From NCBI GenBank assembly GCA_019237515.1, contig JAFAGX010000225.1:1-5356 (forward strand): 5,356 bases of DNA. Direction: 5' to 3'. Under the pieces are notes generated by a model. That model was not told where the DNA came from, searched no databases, and saw only the letters and a program-made list of their open reading frames with translations. This document shows positions 1 through 5,356 of the stretch, piece after piece. The stretch is from Acidobacteriaceae bacterium (lineage in GTDB: Bacteria > Acidobacteriota > Terriglobia > Terriglobales > SbA1). The position numbers and the translations under genes were made by a program. Each line of letters starts with the position of its first letter. Positions within the stretch are counted from its first letter, which is position 1.

Positions 1-2787
1 AAGGCAAATTTGCCTCAGAACGAGCCAAAAATACTCGGTAAATGGGAGCAGATGCGAATCTACGAGCGCATTCGGGAGTCGCGCCGCGGGGCGCCAGTTT
101 ATGTTTTGCACGATGGCCCTCCATACACCAGCGGACCCATACACCTCGGCACAGCTCTGAATAAATCGCTAAAAGATTTCGTGGTCAAGTCGAAAACCAT
201 GTCGGGTCATGATGCCCCATATGTGCCGGGGTGGGATTGTCACGGGTTGCCGATTGAAATCAAAGTGGACCAGCAGCTCGGGGGCAAGAAGCTGCAGATG
301 AGGCCGCTGGACGTCCGCCGGGAATGCCGGAAATTTGCTCAAAAATATCTGGATTTGCAGCGTGAGCAGTTCAAGCGGATCGGAGTTTTTGGGCGGTTCC
401 AGCGGCCTTACGTCACCATGGACGCGCAATATGAGTCGGTGGTGTTGGATACGTTTTATTCCTTTTATGAAAACGGTTTTGTGTACAAGGGCCTGCGCGC
501 GGTGTATTGGTGCATGCATGACGAGACCGCGTTGGCGGAAGCCGAGGTTGAATACGCAAACCAGACAAGCCCTACGGTATGGGTAAAGTATGGGCTTTTA
601 GATGATCCGGTGAAAATTGCGCCAGAGCTTGGGGGCAAAAAGGTCTCTACCATCATTTGGACGACGACTCCCTGGACACTGCCTGCGTCGATGGCGGTTG
701 CATTTCATCCCGATGAAGAGTACGTCGGACTGGAATCTGGCGGCGAAGTGTATATCGTGGCTGCAAAACTGGCCGCGGACGTAATCGCGAAATGCAATCT
801 CAGCGACGCGCGCGAGATTGCCCGCTTTCCAGGCCGCAAGCTTGAGCGATTGTATTTCCAGCATCCATTTTTGGATCGCAAGATTCTGGGGGTACTTGCC
901 GACTACGTTGCAATGGACACAGGCACGGGCGTGGTGCACACCGCTCCGTCACACGGAGCAGAAGATTTCGCGACTGGCACCAAATACGGCCTGGATGCGA
1001 CCAGCAATGTCGATGAAAAGGGCATTCTGCGCAACGGACTTCCTGAATACAACGGCCTGACCGTGTGGAAAGCAAATGCGCCCATCATCGAATTGCTGAA
1101 GAAACGTGGCGTACTGTTGCACGAGGAAAAACTCGAACACGCGTATCCGCATTGCTGGCGATGTCATAACCCAATCATTTTCCGCGCGACCGAGCAGTGG
1201 TTCATATCCATGGAAGCTCCAATGCCGGACGGAGGCACGCTGCGCAGCCGCACGCTGGATGAAGTTAAAAAGGTGAAATGGGATCCCGGTTGGGGCGAGG
1301 AACGCATGTACAACATGATTGCGACTCGTCCGGACTGGTGCATCTCGCGGCAGCGGGTCTGGGGTGTACCGATTGCTGTCTTCTTGTGTGAGAGTTGCGG
1401 AAAGCCGCTGAATGATCATGCTGTGAATCGGAAGGTGGTCGAACTTTTCGCCCATGGCGGAGCTGACGCATGGTATACACCTGAGGCCGACGCGCTTATG
1501 CCCTCCGGAACAAAATGTCCGCACTGCAGCGGAACAAAGTTTGAAAAAGAGACAGACATCTTCGATGTTTGGCTCGAATCAGGCACGAGCTATCTTGCCT
1601 TGCGTGCTGCTGAACCTGACTACCCATGGCCTTCTGATGTGTACCTGGAAGGCGGCGATCAGTACCGCGGATGGTTTCAGTCTTCCCTGCTCTGCGCCAT
1701 GGGAGTAAAAGGCAGTCCGCCTTACAAGCTGGTCGTAACACCTGGGTGGACGCTGGACGAGACGGGTCAAGCGTTATCCAAGTCGCGTGGTAATGATGTC
1801 GATCCGGTGGATATCGCTGGCCGCTTAGGCGCCGAAGTCGTTCGCCTGTGGGCTGCTTCCGTCGACTTCCGCGAAGATGTGGTTGGGTCGGAACGACTGA
1901 TGCAGCGGATCGCCGAGATCTATCGCTCCATCCGCAACAATCTGTTCCGCTATGTTCTGGGAAATTTGTATGACTTCAATCCGGCAACGGATGCTGTCGG
2001 GTTTGAACAAATGGAAGCGCTGGATCAATTCATGCTGCGGCAGACGTGGAGTGCTGCCAAAGAAATCCGCGATTGGTATGCGGAGTTTGCGTTCCACAAG
2101 ATCTATCACCGCATAAATCACTTCTGCGTGGTCGATCTGAGCGCGTTTTACCTGGATGTACTTAAAGATCGTCTTTACATATACGCGCCGAATTCGCAAA
2201 AACGCCGCTCCGCACAGACTGCTCTCTGGCGCATTTGCGAAGCCATGGTTCGCCTGCTTGCGCCGGTGCTGAGCTTCACCTGTGAAGAAGTCTGGCAGTA
2301 CTTGCCCAAGATAGCTGGCCGCCTTGATAGCGTGCATATGGCTCGCTTTCCCGAGCAGTTCGACATTCTTGGCGATGAATCCGTGCCGCAGGAAGATGCC
2401 CAGCAGAGCCAGGATTGGGCAACTCTGCTTGTGGTCCGAGACCAGGTGTTAAAAGCGTTGGAAGAAGCCCGGAATGGCAAGCTGATCGGCAAGAGCCTGG
2501 AAGCAAAGATCACGATTGCGGCGGCAGATCCGGTGTATCCGGTGCTGTCAAAGTACGAAAACCAGCTTCGCTATCTATTCATTGTTTCTGCCGTCACGCT
2601 GGAGCAGGCAGCTTCGGGAAATGGGGCGGGTGCCGTGGAGGTGCAGGTCAGCAAGGCTGACGGAAAGAAGTGTGAGCGCTGCTGGAATTATTCGACCCGG
2701 GTTGGCGAGGATCCGAATTACCCGACGGTCTGCGAACGTTGCTCCGCCGTTCTGAAAGAGATCGAAGCTGCTGCCACGACGAGGTAA
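1..2787 (+). CDS. ileS: Isoleucyl-tRNA synthetase (class I aaRS), 5'-truncated by the window edge
   Basis: Charges tRNA-Ile with isoleucine in the cytoplasm and edits mischarged valine. The visible 928 residues (numbered from base 1) begin KANLPQNEPKIL, matching the family a short way inside its N-terminus, so perhaps 20-30 residues and the start codon lie upstream. The TTG at base 10 is an internal Leu codon. Domain order: HIGH-type motif HLGT (48-51) in the Rossmann fold; GWDCHGLPIE soon after; CP1 editing domain with TTTPWT (221-226) and GTGVVHTAPSHGAEDF with the expected editing Asp at 322; cysteine pairs 385/388, 463/466 and 506/509, the last two fitting a zinc knuckle; WCISRQRVWG (from 446); KMSKS-type loop ALSKS (591-595); helical anticodon-binding domain; C-terminal zinc finger CERC (891/894) and CERC (911/914), typical of the bacterial IleRS1 type. 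Several active-site positions depart from the usual residues (see findings). The reading frame is intact to TAA. Function is near certain. Confidence 0.98.
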   Translation, partial: KANLPQNEPKILGKWEQMRIYERIRESRRGAPVYVLHDGPPYTSGPIHLGTALNKSLKDFVVKSKTMSGHDAPYVPGWDCHGLPIEIKVDQQLGGKKLQMRPLDVRRECRKFAQKYLDLQREQFKRIGVFGRFQRPYVTMDAQYESVVLDTFYSFYENGFVYKGLRAVYWCMHDETALAEAEVEYANQTSPTVWVKYGLLDDPVKIAPELGGKKVSTIIWTTTPWTLPASMAVAFHPDEEYVGLESGGEVYIVAAKLAADVIAKCNLSDAREIARFPGRKLERLYFQHPFLDRKILGVLADYVAMDTGTGVVHTAPSHGAEDFATGTKYGLDATSNVDEKGILRNGLPEYNGLTVWKANAPIIELLKKRGVLLHEEKLEHAYPHCWRCHNPIIFRATEQWFISMEAPMPDGGTLRSRTLDEVKKVKWDPGWGEERMYNMIATRPDWCISRQRVWGVPIAVFLCESCGKPLNDHAVNRKVVELFAHGGADAWYTPEADALMPSGTKCPHCSGTKFEKETDIFDVWLESGTSYLALRAAEPDYPWPSDVYLEGGDQYRGWFQSSLLCAMGVKGSPPYKLVVTPGWTLDETGQALSKSRGNDVDPVDIAGRLGAEVVRLWAASVDFREDVVGSERLMQRIAEIYRSIRNNLFRYVLGNLYDFNPATDAVGFEQMEALDQFMLRQTWSAAKEIRDWYAEFAFHKIYHRINHFCVVDLSAFYLDVLKDRLYIYAPNSQKRRSAQTALWRICEAMVRLLAPVLSFTCEEVWQYLPKIAGRLDSVHMARFPEQFDILGDESVPQEDAQQSQDWATLLVVRDQVLKALEEARNGKLIGKSLEAKITIAAADPVYPVLSKYENQLRYLFIVSAVTLEQAASGNGAGAVEVQVSKADGKKCERCWNYSTRVGEDPNYPTVCERCSAVLKEIEAAATTR

Positions 2788-2816
2788 TCTAAGAAAAGCA
2801 GGTCCTCCACGCGTTC

Positions 2817-2838
2817 TTGATCCGCAATCGCGGATCAA
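2817..2838. repeat. Palindrome 1 of the intergenic repeat (9-bp stem, 4-nt loop)
   Basis: A perfect 9-bp inverted repeat: TTGATCCGC (2817-2825), loop AATC, GCGGATCAA (2830-2838). It lies in the middle of repeat module 1, 30 bases past the ileS stop. It is followed by AAAATTTGG on the + strand rather than a T-run, and has no T-run on the - strand, so it does not look like an intrinsic terminator. Its arms match palindrome 2 except at two positions that change together on both arms. Confidence 0.85.
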
Positions 2839-2842
2839 AAAT

Positions 2843-2894
2843 TTGGTCGGGATGACAAGTCGTGAAAATTGGTCGGGATGGCAATTCATGAGAA
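2843..2894. repeat. Tandem 26-bp direct repeat (two units)
   Basis: Two adjacent 26-bp units, 2843-2868 and 2869-2894, share the core TTGGTCGGGATG and a similar remainder (ACAAGTCGTGAAAA against GCAATTCATGAGAA). A third copy of the first 22 bases, with GGAATG in place of GGGATG, lies at 2937-2958 as the right end of module 2. The arrangement suggests that one module right end was duplicated, or that a third module lost its palindrome. Confidence 0.8.
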
Positions 2895-2906
2895 GCAGAT
2901 TCCTCC

Positions 2907-2935
2907 ACGGTTGATTTGCAAAGCAAATCAACCGT
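2907..2935. repeat. Palindrome 2 of the intergenic repeat (13-bp stem, 3-nt loop)
   Basis: A perfect 13-bp inverted repeat: ACGGTTGATTTGC (2907-2919), loop AAA, GCAAATCAACCGT (2923-2935). If transcribed it would form a stable hairpin 26 bases upstream of the lspA start. It is followed by CTTGGTCGG, not a T-run, so terminator function is unlikely. It could instead act in mRNA stability or translation, or simply be a mobile-repeat palindrome. Confidence 0.85.
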
Positions 2936-2961
2936 CTTGGTCGGAATGACAATTCGTACAG

Positions 2962-3468
2962 ATGTCTGAACCTCACGTAATGCGTAGATTCCACTTTCTG
3001 ATCGCGCTGCTGATCGTACTGCTGGATCGCGCCACGAAATGGGTGGTGGCGAAGGATATTTCGCTGCACGATGGCATCCAGATCATTCCCGGATTTTTCC
3101 GCATCACCCACGTGGAGAATCGCGGTGCGGCATTCGGACTGTTCGCCGACTCGCCCGCGCAATGGAAAATCACGATGCTGGTTTTGTTCTCGATTGTGGC
3201 TCTGGTCGTGGTCTCCGCTCTCCTATGGCGAAACAGCCACGCGATGACAAGCACGGGGATCGGTCTGGCTCTGATCTTAGGTGGCGCAATAGGAAACCTA
3301 TGGGACCGTTTGTTCAATGGCCGGGTTGTCGATTTCCTTCTCTTCTATATTGGCCGCTACCAGTGGCCAGCTTTCAACGTAGCCGACAGCGCAATCGTCT
3401 GCGGAGCAGGCTTGCTGGTCATCGAAATTCTCTTCGCCAAAGCCCCCGCCCACGAGAAATCAGCGTAA
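2962..3468 (+). CDS. lspA: Lipoprotein signal peptidase (signal peptidase II)
   Basis: Inner-membrane aspartyl protease that removes the signal peptide of prolipoproteins after their lipid modification. The 168 residues match the usual family length. Family motifs are all present: LDRATKW (D22), VENRGAAFGLF (N53), GGAIGNLWDR (N112, D115), GRVVDF with catalytic Asp124, and FNVADSAI with catalytic Asp142. Four hydrophobic stretches, near residues 11-30, 69-90, 97-113 and 141-159, give the expected four-helix membrane topology. ATG at 2962 is chosen because it puts the first aspartates at positions typical of characterised LspA proteins; ATG at 2980 (residue 7) is an alternative. Neither has a clear Shine-Dalgarno sequence, and repeat sequence ends only three bases before the chosen start. 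It follows ileS, its frequent genomic partner, here separated by 174 bp of repeats. TAA stop. Function is highly certain; the exact start is less so. Confidence 0.97.
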   Translation: MSEPHVMRRFHFLIALLIVLLDRATKWVVAKDISLHDGIQIIPGFFRITHVENRGAAFGLFADSPAQWKITMLVLFSIVALVVVSALLWRNSHAMTSTGIGLALILGGAIGNLWDRLFNGRVVDFLLFYIGRYQWPAFNVADSAIVCGAGLLVIEILFAKAPAHEKSA

Positions 3469-3497
3469 GATAGCGCATTTACATCGTCCGAGTTCAT

Positions 3498-3505
3498 GGA
3501 GGTGA
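3498..3505 (+). promoter_or_regulatory. Strong Shine-Dalgarno sequence for the DUF885 gene
   Basis: GGAGGTGA is an eight-base match to the complement of the 16S rRNA 3' end, just before ATG at 3507. The gap from GGAGG to the ATG is four bases, slightly short but workable. It decides the start at 3507: the ATG at 3496 overlapping it is out of frame, and the next in-frame ATG (3564) would remove most of the hydrophobic export segment. The contrast with lspA, which has no such site, is marked. Confidence 0.85.
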
Positions 3506-3506
3506 G

Positions 3507-5312
3507 ATGCGAGGCATTCTTGCGACTTTATTGGTGCTCAGCGTTTGCGGCGGATATTTCACAATGCAAGGCGCGGTCAATTCCGATCTGGAAAACCGGC
3601 GAAAAGGTTTGACTGATCTGCTCGCGGAACAGTGGGAATACCGCCTGCGCACGAATCCGCAATTCGCAACCATTGTCGGCGATAAGCGCTACAACGACCG
3701 ACTCGACGATTTCTCGCAGAAAGAGATTGATGAGAACCTGGAGCAAAACAAGCGATTCCTCGCACGTTTTCAGGCCATCGACACGAGCGGGTTTCCCGAG
3801 CAAGAATCCCTGAATAAAGCATTGATGATCCGCCAGCTCCAGCGGGAACTCGACGAGTCGCCATTCAAGCCCTGGGAAATGCCAGTTAACCAATTCTCGG
3901 GAATTCACATTCAACTGCCGCAGTTCGTCACGCTGCTGCCCTTTACCAACGTCAAGGATTACGAGGATTACATCTCCCGGCTTAAGCAAGTGCCGCGGGC
4001 TTTCGATGAAAATATCGCGCAAATGCAAAATGGAATGCGGGACGGCTTGATGCCGCCGCGGTTCCTGCTGGAAAAAGTTGTCAAGCAGGCCCAGGCCATT
4101 GCAAATATGCCGCCTGAAAAGACCCCTTTTGCGCATCCGGTAGAAAGCTTTCCGAGTTCAATCAGCGGTGGTGACCAGAAACGTCTTCGCGATGGGGTGC
4201 TGGAGCAGATCCGAGTGTCAGTCCTGCCCTCGTATACGAAATTCATCAAGTTTGTGAGCGAAGATTACGCACCGAAAGGCAGAACTGAACCGGGCGCGTG
4301 GTCACTGCCGGATGGCGAAGCACGCTACGCCCTGGCCGTGAAACGAGTCACGACGACAAGCATGACGGCGGAGGAGATTCATCAGCTCGGGCTGAAGCAG
4401 GTGGCCGAAATCGAATCCCAGATGAGGGCCATCGCACAGAAGCTCGGTTACTCAGATATTAAAAGCCTGAACGATGCCATCAACAATGATCCCAAGCTGC
4501 ACGAGCAGCTTTATGCTCACTCGCGCGAGGAAATCCTGGATCTGTATCGCAAGCACATCGACGAAATGTGGCAGAAGTTGCCGCAGCTTTTCGGGCATGT
4601 ACCCAAGGAGAAACTGGAGGTGATGCCGATTGAGCAGTTCCGCGAGAAAGAAGCAGCAACGCACTACAATCCCGGCACGCCAGACGGTTCTCGCCCAGCA
4701 CACGTTATGGTGAATACCGGTGACTATGAGCACCGCAAGTTAATCAGCGTGGAATCCACGGCCTATCACGAGGGTGTGCCCGGACACCACATGCAAATCT
4801 CGATTGCGCAGGAGATGCCAACGCTTCCGCCATTCCGCCAGCATGCGTTCTTTACGGCGTACATCGAAGGCTGGGCGCTGTATTCGGAGCGGCTGGGAAA
4901 GGAAGTCGGCTTCTACCAGGACCCATACAGCGACTACGGCAGGCTTCAGGATGAAATGCTGCGGGCGATTCGGCTCGTCGTCGATACCGGGGTGCACTAC
5001 AAGAAATGGAGCCGGCAGCAGATGGTGGATTTCTTCCATGCCCATTCGGCAGTCGATGAGCCGGATGTGCAAAGTGAAACGGATCGTTACATTGCCTGGC
5101 CAGGACAGGCACTCGGGTATAAAGTCGGGCAGTTGAAGATCATCGAACTTCGCGAGCGGGCGAAGAAAGAGCTTGGCGACCGGTTTGATCTGCGCAGCTT
5201 CCACGACGAAGTTCTCGATGCGGGCGCTCTGCCGCTTGATGTTCTGGATGAGAGGATAACGGAGTGGATCGGCGGGCAACAGAAGTCAGCCAAGATGTCT
5301 CAGAAAAACTGA
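3507..5312 (+). CDS. Exported DUF885-family protein, putative metallopeptidase
   Basis: A 601-residue protein that I assign to the DUF885 family (PF05960-like), commonly treated as predicted zinc-dependent hydrolases. Its substrate is unknown. Residues 4-20 are a hydrophobic segment after MRG, fitting a signal peptide or N-terminal anchor and a site of action outside the cytoplasm. Cys14 lies in LSVC, but Val just before Cys breaks the lipobox rule, and no clean AxA signal peptidase I site follows. A charged, mostly helical N-terminal half leads to the C-terminal core: NPGTPDGSRPAHVMVNT, then HEGVPGHHMQ (His421, Glu422, His427, His428), then YIEGWALYSE (Glu454, Glu461). By analogy with helix-based metallopeptidases, these histidines and one glutamate are the likely metal ligands and Glu422 the likely general base; this is inference. 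Note the HEx4H spacing in place of classic HExxH. Length is normal and the frame intact. It starts 38 bp after lspA with a strong Shine-Dalgarno sequence, so co-transcription is plausible. Confidence 0.9.
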   Translation: MRGILATLLVLSVCGGYFTMQGAVNSDLENRRKGLTDLLAEQWEYRLRTNPQFATIVGDKRYNDRLDDFSQKEIDENLEQNKRFLARFQAIDTSGFPEQESLNKALMIRQLQRELDESPFKPWEMPVNQFSGIHIQLPQFVTLLPFTNVKDYEDYISRLKQVPRAFDENIAQMQNGMRDGLMPPRFLLEKVVKQAQAIANMPPEKTPFAHPVESFPSSISGGDQKRLRDGVLEQIRVSVLPSYTKFIKFVSEDYAPKGRTEPGAWSLPDGEARYALAVKRVTTTSMTAEEIHQLGLKQVAEIESQMRAIAQKLGYSDIKSLNDAINNDPKLHEQLYAHSREEILDLYRKHIDEMWQKLPQLFGHVPKEKLEVMPIEQFREKEAATHYNPGTPDGSRPAHVMVNTGDYEHRKLISVESTAYHEGVPGHHMQISIAQEMPTLPPFRQHAFFTAYIEGWALYSERLGKEVGFYQDPYSDYGRLQDEMLRAIRLVVDTGVHYKKWSRQQMVDFFHAHSAVDEPDVQSETDRYIAWPGQALGYKVGQLKIIELRERAKKELGDRFDLRSFHDEVLDAGALPLDVLDERITEWIGGQQKSAKMSQKN

Positions 5313-5352
5313 ACCACAGAGGGCACAAGATTGTTCCGTGTCCTCTGTGGTT
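5312..5352. repeat. Long inverted repeat directly after the DUF885 gene; possible hairpin or dispersed repeat
   Basis: AACCACAGAGG (5312-5322) pairs perfectly with CCTCTGTGGTT (5342-5352). In RNA the stem extends inward by a G-U pair and three more pairs to 15 bp (5312-5326 with 5338-5352), with an 11-nt loop. It begins on the last base of the DUF885 stop codon. Downstream is only GATT before the window ends, so the T-run needed for a classic intrinsic terminator is not seen. The ACCACAGAGG motif resembles an intergenic repeat I recall from several environmental bacterial phyla (from memory). It may be a dispersed palindrome, an mRNA 3'-end stabiliser, or the edge of a larger repeat cut by the window. 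Confidence 0.75.
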
Positions 5353-5356
5353 GATT

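Larger units (their letters stand above)
2788..2961. repeat. Composite palindromic intergenic repeat block between ileS and lspA
   Basis: This spacer contains no gene. It consists of two similar modules and one extra partial copy. Module 1 (2798-2864) and module 2 (2895-2958) each run: GCAG, then a TCCTCCACG segment, then a palindrome, then TTGGTCGGRATGACAA and a short tail. The right-end segment occurs three times (2843-2864, 2869-2890, 2937-2958); the first two form a tandem repeat with a 26-bp period. Spaced palindromes with conserved flanks resemble the dispersed REP-like elements of many bacterial genomes, and the CGGGATGACA core recalls intergenic repeats I associate with Acidobacteriota (from memory, not a search). 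I see no sigma-70-like promoter and no U-tract terminator in it. Confidence 0.8.

Noticed and set aside
10..12. TTG as the start codon of ileS
   Set aside because: The frame is open to base 1 and the codons before it (Lys-Ala-Asn) fit the IleRS N-terminal region before LPQNEP. The TTG is an internal leucine; the gene is truncated by the window.
949..1524. 191-codon open frame on the - strand inside ileS
   Set aside because: It lies wholly antisense to conserved IleRS sequence and its translation shows no recognisable domain; it is a shadow of the coding frame.
2817..2935. Intrinsic terminators after ileS
   Set aside because: Both hairpins are strong, but neither is followed by a T-run on either strand.
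2911..2940. TTGATT at 2911 as a -35 box of an lspA promoter
   Set aside because: At the proper spacing there is only GTCTTG-like sequence, with no resemblance to a -10 box, and TTGATT is explained by the palindrome.
2843..2958. Three similar copies read as a small CRISPR array
   Set aside because: Copies are imperfect, spacing is uneven (4 and 46 bases between the 22-bp cores), one gap is itself palindromic repeat, and no cas gene is present.
2575..3162. 195-codon - strand open frame spanning the ileS end, the repeat block and the lspA start
   Set aside because: It covers two real genes on the other strand and translates repeat sequence; no family was recognised.
3528..4136. 202-codon open frame on the - strand inside the DUF885 gene
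   Set aside because: It is antisense to an intact, well-supported gene with a strong Shine-Dalgarno sequence. No family features were recognised in its translation.

Overview
The window holds three co-directional genes on the + strand, covering about 95% of the sequence: the 3' part of ileS (isoleucyl-tRNA synthetase), a complete lspA (lipoprotein signal peptidase), and a complete gene for an exported DUF885-family protein, a putative metallopeptidase. ileS next to lspA is a classic bacterial pairing. The moderate GC content, the exported DUF885 protein and the style of the intergenic repeats (CGGGATGACA-type motifs around small palindromes) suggest a soil bacterium of the Acidobacteriota type. 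That assignment is inference and was not tested by any search.

Layout. 1-2787 is ileS. It is open at the left edge, and the true start lies outside the window. 2788-2961 is a 174-bp spacer made almost entirely of a composite repeat: two palindrome-bearing modules plus an extra tandem copy of their right end. 2962-3468 is lspA, whose start lies three bases after the last repeat copy and has no recognisable Shine-Dalgarno sequence. 3469-3506 is a 38-bp gap ending in a very strong Shine-Dalgarno sequence. 3507-5312 is the DUF885 gene. 5312-5356 holds a long inverted repeat that begins on the last base of the DUF885 stop codon and runs almost to the window edge.

How the genes relate. IleRS charges tRNA-Ile in the cytoplasm. 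LspA is an inner-membrane aspartyl protease that removes signal peptides from prolipoproteins. The DUF885 protein carries an N-terminal hydrophobic export segment and a histidine/glutamate-rich motif fitting a metal-dependent hydrolase outside the cytoplasm. Its export segment lacks a proper lipobox, so it is not a convincing LspA substrate despite the adjacency. The three genes could be co-transcribed, but the repeat block between ileS and lspA may weaken or regulate that link.

The most interesting signals are the repeat block, whose two palindromes differ by two compensatory base-pair changes, and a cluster of departures from textbook active-site residues in IleRS. I did not find a convincing novel multi-gene system here; the core is housekeeping.
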